Shown in pieces: positions 48,014 through 60,312 of a DNA stretch of 64,000 nucleotides; position 1 is the stretch's first letter, and every line of letters begins with the position of its first letter. Below the pieces are notes generated by a model that made no database searches, had not been told where the DNA came from, and worked only from the letters and a program-made list of their open reading frames with translations. Origin of the DNA: Brachynemurus nebulosus (taxonomy: Eukaryota > Arthropoda > Insecta > Neuroptera > Myrmeleontidae). The translations under genes were made by a program, and so were the position numbers. The DNA is taken from positions 36,492,413 to 36,556,412 of the forward strand of contig JAPWDM010000007.1 in NCBI GenBank assembly GCA_035578155.1, given 5' to 3'.

Positions 48014-48360
48014 AAGTTACTTTTACTGGAGGTATATTATCGAAATAATGCCAAAATGTCACAAAAAGTTGTCATAAAGGCTCTAAGAGTTATCAGAAAC
48101 ACTTTTTACAGTGCAAGTTACATTTGCTGAAGGAATATTATCCAAATAATGCCATTATGTAGGAAAATTGTTATTCCAACACTTTAAAATGAATTACTTT
48201 TACTGGAGGTATATTATCGAAATAATGCCAAAATGTCACAAAAATTTTAAGATCAGGCTGTAAGAGTTATTAGAAACACTTTTTACAGTGCAAGTTACAT
48301 TTGCTGAAGGAATGTTATCAAAATAATGCCATTATGTATGAAAATTGTTATTCCAGCAGT
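48014..48360 (+). repeat. Two-part (higher-order) tandem repeat, period 177
   Basis: Half-unit 1 (AAGTTACTTTTACTGGAGG, ATATTATCGAAATAATGCC) and half-unit 2 (AAGTTACATTTGCTGAAGG, AT(A/G)TTATC(C/A)AAATAATGCC) are diverged relatives. They alternate at 48014, 48115, 48191 and 48292. The 1-2 pair recurs with a period of 177. A further single half-unit lies at 48684-48730. Confidence 0.85.
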
Positions 48361-48509
48361 TGAAATATAAAAAGTTCGGTCTCAGATCACCTCCCTGTGG
48401 CACCCCCATCAGAGATTATATAATTTAACTGCATTTGGTTTCTGTTGCTTCGAAGGTTGTAAATTTTTGGTGGTGAGGGATTCCTGTAGGGGTCCCAGGG
48501 GTTAGTTAT

Positions 48510-48548
48510 GCGCAACTTCGGTTGCGCGCAGTTACGTTATGTGCCCCT

Positions 48549-48586
<38 letters not shown>
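48510..48586 (+). repeat. UUCG-loop hairpin followed by T37
   Basis: GCGCAACTTCGGTTGCGC (48510-48527) is a perfect 7-bp stem with a TTCG loop. A GTTATGTGCCCCTG stretch follows, then 37 thymines (48550-48586). It may be the tail of a reverse-oriented poly(A) retroposon or a repeat fragment. No promoter boxes are visible. Confidence 0.7.
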
Positions 48587-48588
<2 letters not shown>

Positions 48589-49904
48589 CTATCGTATGAT
48601 GGTGCTTCAGTTAGTGATGAAACCAAGCTATTTTTTTATATCGGCGCTCACTTTTAATTTAAAAAAAAAATTCTTTGCAATGAAAGTTACATTTACTGGA
48701 GGAATATTATCAAAATAGTGCCAAAATTTAAGTCTAGTTTAAAAAATATTATTACTTGAATTTTATATTTTCTCTGTGACAAATAAAGAAATTCGAAATA
48801 GAAAATGATCCCTATTAAAAAAAAAATGACAAGAGGCTAGGTATAGTACGAATTTCTTACATGTGTAACTCTCTCTAATTTGATCCACTGATAAACTGGA
48901 ATTTCCAAACGCAAACAGGTACTATTTGATCGGATTCTGTTATCAAATAGTGTTAGATCTTTAATACCAAAAACAGGTTAGTCTAACATAGAAACAATTG
49001 AAGTGCTGGGAATAAATAATGAAAATATACTAATAAATTTAGTTTCAATTTAAACTTTTCAAATATTTTCTTCCGCACCCGGTAAGTACTTAACTTGCAG
49101 GCTGTGTTATACCTCGGTAATAATGTATACTTTAATGATTTGTCTGAATCAGAATAACTTTTTTCTTCATATAAATGTTGTTATAGACGTTGTGAAAGTT
49201 TTTTATATGGTTCAAATAGTTCCTATTATAATTTCAGTTCACAAGTTTCAATTTCCTTATTTCAATTTTTCCTATTTTCTTCGTTCTCTTAAACACTTTT
49301 TATTTAAATTAACATTTTCTTAATTAACCACATTGTTTTATTAAATGTTAGCAAATAAATTGATGTACATTACACAGGGACGGTGGTAAAATTATATGAG
49401 GGGCATTCGGGATAATCATTTTTACAAACGAAAAAAAAAGATAAAAAATAGAACACTGACTTTAAAAAACACCAGTTTCTTTTTGTTACAATGTAACACA
49501 TCGCGTCATCTTTCTTTTTTCCTTTTTTTGCAATGAATAATAGATGAAGACAACAATAGGAAAATTGATATTTTTGATGATTTATAGTATCAGCGGGATA
49601 ATGCACCATGAAGAATGTCGTGGAACAAAGAGAATAAATGGGTAAGGACAAATAGTTTTATCAGCATTCAGCAACAAATATAAGTTTAATTACAATTTTA
49701 TTAATGTCAGGAAAACGCCTACGATGAATTATTTGCTAGAATTAAAGCAGAAAGTGTCCGATTATCATCCTATCTGTGTCAAATTGTCTAGCTGTTCGTT
49801 GACGTACACTCGAACACCAAATCATTTATTTGAATAAATCACATGTTTGTAGTTTACCTTGTAGTTCATTTGAATAAGAAAAAAAATCGTCAAGTGCGTG
49901 TTAG

Positions 49905-50895
49905 ACATACATTAAGTTAGGACTCCTCAGTGACTACTGCATTTACGTACATGTATAGATAAATATATTCGGTAGTGTTACGTGGATGTGTTGACTTGAG
50001 GGTCAATTAAGAAATAATTTGCTCCTAATATCTCTTATAGTAACACGTAAACTTTTACTATTTTGCAAAAAGACTTAAAAATAGAAACTGACTTAACGAA
50101 CCTCAACATTAAAAGATCTTTCTACTTCTTTTTTTCCTACTTTCTCGAAGCATAACACAAAATTTAACTTCAGATTTCTTTATAAATTTTCAACAATTTG
50201 GTTGCCTGTTCCCTCGAAAATTACCGGCAAAACTTAACCAAAATATTTTTATGGAACATTTTTAGCAAGCACCACAAGGGAAGCACAAAGTTATAGGACG
50301 TGCGGGGGGCCGTTCAAGAAAAACTCATTCAGAAGTTCGAATTAATGATGGTGTGACAAGTGAACGGATATGACAAGATTCTTTCTTCGGAACCCTAACA
50401 AGGTAAATAAACATCTTTCGAACATCTGGGAATCCCCACGAAATTCATAAAATTTTGATAGTAGTCCCGAATGAATTCATATGTATGAGAATATTTTGAA
50501 AATATATTTCTTTTTTCTTGACCTGGTTCGAATAATATATAACCCCTTAATATAACCTATTTAGAATTCTTACATTATCTATATTTGCTTCTGGTACCAT
50601 ACATAAAATATAAACTGATGTTAGATACAAATATGTTTAATACACCAGTGACCATCTTGTGATGTTTTAAAATTTTATAACTGTTTGCCGTGTTCGTTTT
50701 TGAGCCCAATTGTTTGAGATAACACTCGATTCTAATAATATTATTCAAGTACACTAAAAGAGTGCAATGTATTCAGTAGTACCATACATACATATATACG
50801 TTATGAATAAAACTATGTACACTAGACGGTAGAACAAAAAATTCCACAAGTGCGTGTTATACACGCATTAAGTTAGGGCTCCTCAGTAGTTAGTG
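49905..50895 (+). repeat. Two copies of the CATTAAGTTAGG-type repeat head and one GACGAAAT-type tail
   Basis: CATTAAGTTAGGACTCCTCAG (49911 onwards) and GCATTAAGTTAGGGCTCCTC (50867 onwards) match each other and 16.07 kb. Between them, 50349-50400 has GGTGTGACAAGTGAACGGAT, ATGACAAGAT and TTCGGAACCCTAAC. Confidence 0.55.
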
Positions 50896-51430
50896 TTTTA
50901 TTTTAAGTGTTACATGCACATATTTTATAGTTTTCGAAATAGTATAGACCACTGAAATACATTTTTTTGAAATTGTGAATTAAAAATCCTTAAAAAACGA
51001 CACTGAAAACAATTCCAAAAATTTAGTACACTTAATGACAGTCATTAAGTCAAAAAATTATCTTTTTCTCAAAACAAACCACATTGAATTAATTTGAGTT
51101 AGTGTAATTTAGGTGTAGGCTTTTCATTTTTGCTATGAAAATGACTTAATTTGGGTCATAAATGTGACTGATCCGACCGAAGTCTTTTTTATCGTGATCC
51201 TACGTACTTAATTTTCGTAAGACTGAAAAAAACAACGTCGAAAACCTATAATTCGCTTCCAGTTGCATCATTCTATCATTTCATTTACAGTTTTTAACGC
51301 ATTGAAAAATTTTGGTGGACCTGATGACGTCATCAAATTAAAAATTTTCTGTTTTTCAAAGCAAGCCTTATTGAAATAATCTGAATTTATGAACTTTTAA
51401 TAATTTCCGATATTTTTACCATTTTTCATT

Positions 51431-51957
51431 TTAACTCGGGAATTCCCAGTGTCACCTCTAGGTGACAGTGATTTGTGAGTTTTTTTTACAGTCAATATAA
51501 CAAATTTTAGAAATAAATGTGTTACGACTAAAATGTTAATACTTAGTAGTATTCATGGTTTTAATTTGGCAACACTGAGGTTATGTTAATGTTCAAATTA
51601 ATTCTGTTGTTTCAAACGATTTGCTGTTTTATTGCGCGTGAGTGTATCTTGTGGTATTTTCGCTGTTATAAAAATGTCTAAAAAGTAGGTACTGTTATTA
51701 TTGTTATAACAAATTATTATTTAAGAATCAAGAGTATAATGAAAGTGATTTTTTGCCGGTAATTTCATACCGTTTTATCAGTTCATATTACAAATAACGG
51801 CCCGAATGACCTATAATTGACGCGCCATTTAAAAAAAAAACTAAAGGGTATTTTTTTTAATTATTTATTTTTTATATGTTGAGTACCTAAAGATAAAAAC
51901 TAGCACAAAATAAGAATATTTTGTCGATAGATCGCGGCTTGGGAATTGCCGAGTTAA
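51431..51957. mobile_element. TTAA-flanked MITE (TTAACTCGG.AATTCCCA ends)
   Basis: TTAACTCGGGAATTCCCA at the left and, inverted, TTAACTCGGCAATTCCCA at the right, both including TTAA. A palindrome TGTCACCTCTAGGTGACA lies just inside the left end (51450-51467). No coding frame. Fits piggyBac-type insertion. Confidence 0.78.
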
Positions 51958-54458
51958 GTCAGAATTACAAAAAAAATATTGTATGCAATACGTGCAAAAT
52001 AGGTGTTAGTTTCGCTTGTAATTGTCTAACTCGACACGCAATACGTCGAAAGATGTAGAGCAACATTTGGGTGTCTTCGGAACCCTTAGAACAGAAATAC
52101 GAAAATATGTCACAAGACTTTACTAGCCTGATCTTCCGTAAAAATGAACATACATGATGACTGTACACGGGAGAGTTGACACATATGCCCATAAATATCT
52201 CACCTGTGCCACCTATATGCACCACCACACACTAGCGGTAGGCGTTGTTGGTATCGTTGGTACTGGTGGCATGTACCATTTGAACGGGTTATAACGCGCG
52301 TTGCAACCGTGTATTACAAACGACGGGAACGGTTGGGGGTAAGAAAGACGTTGCGAATGTAGCACAATACACTTGACATGCTTTGTTTCAAAATTTTCAG
52401 TGAATGTACAGTAAGATCTTTATTTTTCGTCTACTATTAACAATTAAAGTGGGATAAACTGCGACAAATATTTAATTACCATATTCCTACATTTATACCC
52501 GGATTTAGAATTGGATTTAGAGTTGATATTCAAATAATAAATTTTAGATTTTCGGCTTCTTACTCGAAATTTCTGTAAGAAAGTTCAGGAATTTACTGTA
52601 ATAAATATTGTAACTATATTCCACATATGGTAGTTTTGGTACATGTATTTCTAGGTTATGTATTGGCAAAATTCCAACTGGGTTGCCGCTCCACTGACAA
52701 AATATTTAATGGTTTAAGATGGCGAACGCGTCTGTCGATATGTCATAATTAAATGTTTGTTATGTTGATGATTATTGATTCAGATAGCTCAAATTGAGAT
52801 TACATACTGTCAAAAATTGTTTGCAACATTACAAATAATGTATTTGGACAACATTTCTGACATATATGTTGTGAACTCCATTTGATTTCGAAATTGTGAT
52901 TAATTCCAATTTTTTATTTGGCCTCCTGAAATTTTTATTGAAGCAATGTTAAAAAATCTCATTCAGTTTGAATATTTAACCAAAAGGGTCGGTTGCGGAA
53001 GGATTTTCGACCTTGAAAGCAGATGACCATACCAATGCTCTCTCTTTCCCGCTTATCGTTCTGGTCACTTCTTTATTATTTCCTTATTGGTGAAGTAATG
53101 TTGTTGTTTAACTGTTTGCTAAATATAGATGTGTTAATTTGTGTAATTTGAATTTGTTCAATGGCCTCTTCAAATGTATTAAATCCAATGTTGCTTTCAT
53201 TTCAAGACATACGGTACTTGTACTAATGGATGTTGTAATTACAATGAAGTATTTTTAACATTTACTGTCGATCTATGTTATTCATGTTATTCGTGGACGC
53301 AAGATTTATGCCAAATTAGACACGATTTAAACCGATAGATTGGTTAGAATTTAATTTGATGCAAGCATGTAATTTATTAGTCAAAATATAGCCATTGAAA
53401 AAATTTGGACTTTCAGTGTAGTTGGTTTTTTTTTATTTAAATAAATTTTCTAAACGGCTACACCGATTTATTGAATTTAAGTAACACTTTGACTCCCTTG
53501 GGTTAACATTAAAAAACTCACTAGAGCTGAATTGGTTAAAAAATAAATCTGCTACTCAACGAAAAACGCTACCACTTTAAAATGGAATTAGATTTCCGTC
53601 TAGTGAATAATCCCCGATGTTCTTCACTAAGCTATTCTCGGTTTTCAATTGGATTTTCCAGGTATTTAATTTTAACGAAGAAAGCGTGGTGTAGAAAATT
53701 TCACGGAAACATTACCGATAGACGTTTTAAGTGAAATAAAACCATATCGAATTTTGAACGGGCCGCACATTTGGTAAAAATTTTGTAATAACTCATTTTA
53801 TTAAATATTTTTATTCGGTCAAAACGCAATTTTCATTCTGATACTGTCAGACCGTTTCATTTTGCTATTACGGATCATTTTCAAGTTAGACATAATTAAA
53901 GAACTGGGAAAATTAACAGGAAAATGTGGAAAAATAATGCAATGACTGTTAATAAATGGAAAAACGGAAGAATACCATTGCTGTCAGTTTAATTTTCGTC
54001 TGGTGTTGGTACACGACTGTTAAAAAATTTTCTGCCACATCTTCAAATGGTGTTCATAAAAATACCTCATATTTTTGGGGTCATATTTACCCAAATAATA
54101 TACTTACGGAGTCATAATTGTAATTGTCTAGGTGAATAAAAAAATATAGCCTTGATAAAAGTATAAACTTTCGTTTTTGAATTTCTTCAGAATCTCAAAA
54201 TTTTGGTAAATATAACGTTACTTTCACTTTCAAACAATTCGTCAGCCTCACATTGTTCAATCGATTTCTTAGCCAATTTTGGACAAAATTCATATATGAA
54301 AATATTTTTGCAGAAAAATATGTACATTTACTAAATTTAAAGAAAGCCACAATTGTACATTAAAAATTTGAACTATTTTGAAAACGAATGTTTTGTTCCG
54401 TACGCGTTCTTATATTATTTATCCGATTGCGATGAAACTTCGGTAAGTTATTGCGCAC
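51958..54458. other. AT-rich DNA, no supported gene
   Basis: A GC-richer patch at 52180-52330 carries an open minus-strand stretch before CAG-GTGAGA but has no acceptor or known motif. The rest shows nothing recognisable. Confidence 0.5.
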
Positions 54459-55282
54459 CAGGGCTGGGAACTATTTAGAATGATTTCATTTTAAATATGT
54501 ATTTAAAATACAAAATGGCATTTTGCATTTTCTATTTTAAATAAGTTCGGTCAAATCATTTTCCATTTTGTATTTAAAATTAAAATTTGAATCCATTTTG
54601 CATTTAAAATGAAAATGCATTTACACTCAAATTTATGTGTATATGTATGACATTTATAACTCATATTAATCATAGAATTCGAATTAAACGCAGTCTATCA
54701 AATTGTGTTAAATGTAAGTCGATTCAGTTGACTCATTTTTTATAATTCGAGTTTCAATGTCACTTGAGTTAAAGCTGCAGTTCTCTCAAGTCAAATTTTT
54801 CTGACTCAAGTTGTGTGCTATTATCTTTAAGACACGTCGATAAAAAATATTTTGGTACTTCGAGTAGATGATTTTCATAATTTAGAAGTCGCAGTTGTAT
54901 CGTAGCCAAGGTTTGATTATGTCAAGGTTGAATTAAATTTTATAATATTTTTGAGTAACATTAGTAACAATATTTCAAGAGTTAAATTTCGTTATCATGC
55001 AAACTTTATAAAATTTTCTCAAAAGACTGCCCTTATATAATTTCAATACATTTGACATTTTATTTTTTTTTATTAATATAAAAAACGATAAAAGATTTAT
55101 AGTATAAAAAAGTAAAAAAAGCATTTTGTATTTTATAATCCATTTTAAATAGCTATTTTCCATTTTCTATTTTAAATATGTTCAGCAAAATCATTTTGTA
55201 TTTTGTATTTGAAATGGATTTTTGGAAACCATTTTCTATTTTATATTTTAAATGGTTCCTATGAACCATTTTCCCAACCCTG
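54459..55282. mobile_element. hAT MITE with exact 8-bp target duplication
   Basis: TTGCGCAC occurs at 54451-54458 and 55283-55290. The ends are CAGGGCTGGGAA and, inverted, CAGGGTTGGGAAAATGG. The interior is rich in ATTTTGTATTTTAAAT strings in both directions and has no transposase. Confidence 0.9.
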
Positions 55283-55597
55283 TTGCGCACACGCTCGCAA
55301 AGATCTCTAAATCAGTACAACCATTTTACAATAGGTGCCGCGCGAATCATTTTGACTAATCTACCTATGTATCCTATATATAGTTTATTACCGTGTTCCC
55401 CTGTTTTGCTCCGGGTTTGCTAACATCTCGAAACTTTTTGTCGGTATTGTACATCTGTTTTCATGTAAAATTTACATACGAATTGGGGGTGGGACACAGA
55501 GGAGGTTGCTAAAAACAAATATAAAAACATAATGATAGTTGGCGGTGGAATGGTTTGATAAGTGGAAAGAAAATTACTCTGTAGCACCTCAATATAA

Positions 55598-55599
<2 letters not shown>

Positions 55600-55671
<72 letters not shown>
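55600..55671. repeat. (TA)n microsatellite
   Basis: A continuous TA run. Confidence 0.97.
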
Positions 55672-55673
<2 letters not shown>

Positions 55674-57012
55674 GTGTATAGTGACCACCAACCGAGTCCG
55701 TATATATAGAATATTATACCATGTCAGAATATTAATCGGCTTATTTTCATAGATACTGGTGCGACGGTATGTATCATTATTCGTATTCATACTCATATTG
55801 GCACCAACTTCATACCACTTGGTGTTTGGTGCTCCTCGTATGGTATTATTGTATGTATGACAAGTACTCAAATATACGGCAGCATATTCATTAAATTATA
55901 GATTTTTAACATTTTTTTTTTTACACGATATATGATGATAAGGAGTGCATTTATTTGGCTACAAATGAAAAGTCCAATCAGAATGATGATAGAAAAGTAA
56001 TTTTTTGTGTTGAGTCGTGTTGATAATTTGAGTCTTAAATATTTGCAACACATATTGTAGAAGTTCGTTTGAGTTTGAATGAATACTGGAAATATGAAGT
56101 TTAACGAATGTTTCAAGGATCGTTTCTAGTAATAATTCGAGCGTTCATTTTTTGATGTTTATGATAGCGCGTTAAAGCTTCTAACGATTCTTCAGTCGAA
56201 TTGATGAATAAAATTTTGTTAATGTAATTTCTATTTCCATTTAAAAATTCCAGGAATTATTTTTTTTTTCATTTTCCAATATAGAAATATCAACACCCCG
56301 TAAAAAGATATAAAAAAAAATTTAATGAAAAAAAGGAATTGAAAGTAAGAGTATTAATACGGCACAACACTTAATGGAATTTTTAATTTTATTTTTTTCC
56401 TTTTCGGACGAGGAACGAGAACAAAAAAATTAGAAAAAAAAACTTGTGTTAGATTTAAGATTATCGTACGATCATTAGCGGTTACATAAAATACCCATTT
56501 AATAGATTCATAACGATACAAAACAAACATTGTAATTTTGTTTCAACTACCCTACCACCTTCGTTCCACCACCGCGGTGTTCAGTGTGCGCCTGTCTATT
56601 GACTGCCTACTATTATAATTCCGTCAACAACTCAACAATACTCTTGGGGTCATGAAACCCTGTGTCTCTCACTGCATGTATATGTATATGAGTGATATTA
56701 TAGACTTGAAAAAAAGCAATTATCATTACACTATGAATTTTATTCAAATATAATTGAGTTAAAAACAAATTTCTTTTTTTTGATTTTGCAACTGAATTTT
56801 GTAATTTCATGTTTCACGGAGAAACGTGTGCAGATTTGTAGCGGGGCCTTAAATGTCCTGCTTGAGGGGTTTCAAATGCCCTCATCTTTTGCACTTTATC
56901 AGTAACTGTTTCCAGGGCTGAAGTATTTTTCAGTTTGTCATTAAGAATTGAGAACGTTTTTCTCGTCACAATAATTTAAAAAAAAAAAAAAACATCCGGA
57001 AAGGAAGTCTTC

Positions 57013-57067
57013 AATTGTATTTTACCTGATGATGAGTTAATTACTCGAAAGCTACCTCGTAATTGAA
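57013..57067 (+). ncRNA. Hammerhead-ribozyme-like motif (Penelope-like element type)
   Basis: On the plus strand: AATTGT, bulge, TTAC (5' half of stem I); CTGATGA (57026-57032); a single T, then the 4-bp stem II GAGT-TAATT-ACTC; GAAA (57047-57050); a minimal stem III GCTACC; TC at the expected cleavage position; then GTAA, bulge, ACAATT (3' half of stem I). TTAC/GTAA and AATTGT/ACAATT pair perfectly. CTGATGA and GAAA with a 1-2-bp stem III is the type I arrangement known in Penelope-like elements. The intact relative at 27.1 kb reads GCTAGC in stem III, so a C for G change weakens stem III here. An extra T precedes stem II. Activity is doubtful. The fold is by hand. Confidence 0.6.
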
Positions 57068-58642
57068 CAATTTAGTGGAGAGGAAATTATTCTCACATTT
57101 TGAAATATGGATTTTTACAAGGACTTCTTTTAGTAAAACTTTAGAACTGAATACGTTAATTACTACCGCAGGACGTACGCAGGAATCCAAAAAAGTTTCC
57201 CCGAGATAGAACTCTAAAACTTCTCTCTTCAATTTAAATTTAAATTGTATGTCTTTTAATTTCTAATTTATTATGAAAACTCGAGTATTTAGTGTACCAC
57301 GAATATATACTTATTTGTGTACAACAATTTATAAACATGGCTTGTCACTTCCAATGACGTAATGCATGCATTATAGCCAACATGACTCGGTATGTTTTCT
57401 ATGGTCGTTAGATATCAGCTATAAAAACTGTCTAAGAACGAATTACTCATACAATCCATTATGTAAATATAATATACAATAAATATACTTAAGTCTAATT
57501 GTAAGTCAGTATTTTAATTTACATGACTATTAAATCAATCAACGTTAAGACGGGGCTCTACGTGTAGATTAAGCTAAAGCTACGTATTCACCACAAAAAA
57601 CGTTTGCTTTCACAGATGAGACAGATCAAGCCTACGTATAAAAAAGTGAAATCTTAAAGTTGCAGTAAGTAGCAATTTACACCACCACTGCTTTAGTCTG
57701 TTACTGACTGCCGTCGTGTTCACGTCAAAATAAAAATCATGTTTTTTTAATTGACTCGTGAAATTTAAACAGAAAAAAAATATGAAGTGTGTCGGATTTA
57801 AGTGTAAAAATTCTATTGAATAAAAAATTTCTCAAAATAAAGGGATATCTTTCTTAAAATAAATAATTTTTTTTTAAATTGTTGACTGGTGATAACATAG
57901 GTCGGCCATGATAGTATATAGTATATGTATACGTACTGCATATGTCATCATCAAAATATATTACTAACACATTGGTATATTCGTGTCCATACATCGTGTG
58001 TTTTCGTTGTATGTGTGCTGTGTTACGTCACCCATTGATTACAGTGGGCACAATTTGGTAGACATTCTAGTTTGACCCCTTGTAGTGGCTTCGAACGCTT
58101 GTAGTTGTTTGCAAGTGTTTGCGATCGTTTGTGAACATACTATTTTCATTGTAATTTCGTTATTTTGATTTCAGAATTGAAAAGTTTACGCCCAATTTAC
58201 TGATGGTGCGTATACACTGACACATTCAGATGTCACTAGTGTACGTTTTTGTCCCTTTCATTCGCTGCTGTAAAAAGGTAACGTTTTAATTCAAAAAATT
58301 GTTCTTTTATATTTATATGTTAAACAATAGATGAACTTTTTTTTTAATTCAAATATAAATTTTTTTTTAAAATTATTTCAAATCTGGAACAGTGGGGTAA
58401 AAAAATCTATTCAAGTTGATTCATGTATGTGTACTTTTTTGTGTGTTCATTTTTGTAAGCGCCTTATAAAAATTTCTGAAAAGCTTTTTACATTTTTTCA
58501 TATTACTATGGCTTTGGACATTTTTTACGTTTGACTGAATATATGATTCGTGGAATTGAAGGTTTACAAGTGAAAAGTGATTAAATTAATTCTAATTTGT
58601 TACAGTAAATTAAATAAAATATTGATTTAGTATTGGATTTAT

Positions 58643-59311
58643 GACCGATTGCACCAACATTAATTTAATCAGAACTTAATGGCCATTAGTAAATCAGAGA
58701 TTAACTAACCCCGATTTGTCTGTTGCACCATCTAAAATATACCAACGGTTAACTAATGTACGTTAACGGTCAATTTTGACTAGCAACGATGTCTGATTTG
58801 TTTTTATAGGATATGAAATGAGACACAAATGCTAGTAAGTTGATAATATCACATGGTTAAAAAATTTAAATCTGCATATTTTGAAATAGGTAGCCCCTAC
58901 TTGATTTATATAATATTAGAAAATATATAATTTATGTTTACGTAAAACATTTTGAAACTGTAACTTGACGATTGTGAAGACATTTTTCAATTTAAAAATG
59001 GAAAAATGAAACAGATACCAAAATTTTACAGAAAAAGAAAATATAATTTTAATTGAAATTGTACAAAATTATATTTCAATCGTAGAAAATAAATATAAAT
59101 ATTAGCGATACTATGGAAACTAGCATCAAAATTTATACTAAACGCTGATTAAATATTTAATTGCCCAATATCCATCCATTAACTTAACGGACGATTTAAT
59201 CATCAGTTAATAAAAATTAGCCTTGGTGCAACAGATAATCAGAGATTTTAACTACAGTTAATCATGGATTAACGTCTTAACAGCCGATTAACAATGTTGG
59301 TGCAATCGGCC
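58643..59311. mobile_element. TIR element (GCCGATTGCACCAACATT ends) with inner inverted motif
   Basis: ACCGATTGCACCAACATTAA at the left; AATGTTGGTGCAATCGGC at the right. A second inverted pair lies inside: CTGTTGCACCATC (near 58720) and TTGGTGCAACAGATAATC (near 59223). Several GATTAAC/GTTAATC strings follow. No transposase and no certain target duplication. Confidence 0.75.
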
Positions 59312-59762
59312 ATTAGTCAATTTGAGCGAGTGTCTTTTGGTGTTTCAAACGGGTAACGATGTGAGTTAATCTTTGAATAAAGAAATCGTTTTATCATGGC
59401 AATGTATTCTACTGTTCGACTTGTTACTTATCGCCCTGGTGTGAATAAGGTATTAGAGAACAATTCTACTGGAACTAACAAATATCAAAATAGTTAGGTT
59501 TTGTGTAGTAGTAACTTTCACTAAGTTTCAGTGCAATTTATAAATTCGTCAAAACATTCATCAAACTTGTGTGACGTGTTAAACTCAAATATACGATACA
59601 ATAACGTAAAGTGCTATTATAATAGGCGCTGTTCGAACTATTTTTTTCGTAGAACTCAAATTTCCAAAAATTATTTTCGAGTACCATCAGTTGAGGCGAA
59701 CCTAGACAGTAGGGGTGAATCTAGACACAGCTGCCTCTCCATGTCTTCGTCAGTGTTATGAC

Positions 59763-60304
59763 TAGGGCTTGGAATACCGTTGTTTTTTTATAATACCGAT
59801 ATTTATTCGGTATTAACGTTTAAGATACCGGAATTCCGGTATTTCGGTATTTTTTCGGTACTGAATGAAGATAGTATAGAAAAAAGGAAAAAACATTAAA
59901 AATCATTTAATAAGATTAATTAGTAACAGTAATAATAACAAACTATATCATCTTTTGATTTTGAAAATATAAATACATAATTTTGTATTTTTTCTTCAAG
60001 AAAAATACTTAAAAATATTTAGAATATATAGAATTATGAAAAAATATGAATAAGTATAAGATATCTGGTCATCTGCACATATGGAAAACATTAAGCAAAA
60101 CTAAAGACATTGCAATAAAATTTATGTTTTAAGTCTAACGTAAAAAAAATATTCAAAATATGTAGTATATAAAGTATTTGATTTTGTTAATACCGAAACC
60201 AAAATACCGGTATTTGAAATTTTAATATCGGTTTTACAAAACGTTTAAACATTTCCGGTATTCCGGTTTTTCGGTAGTACCGGAATACCGATATCCAAGC
60301 TCTA
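59763..60304. mobile_element. hAT MITE with exact 8-bp target duplication
   Basis: GTTATGAC occurs at 59755-59762 and 60305-60312. The ends are TAGGGCTTGGAATACCG and, inverted, TAGAGCTTGGATATCGG. The interior has clusters of ACCGGTATT/GGTATTCCGG near both ends and AT-rich filler. Confidence 0.9.
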
Positions 60305-60312
60305 GTTATGAC

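Noticed and set aside
52188..52320. GC-richer minus-strand stretch ending CAG-GTGAGA
   Set aside because: It is open for about 37 codons but has no acceptor, start or recognisable motif.
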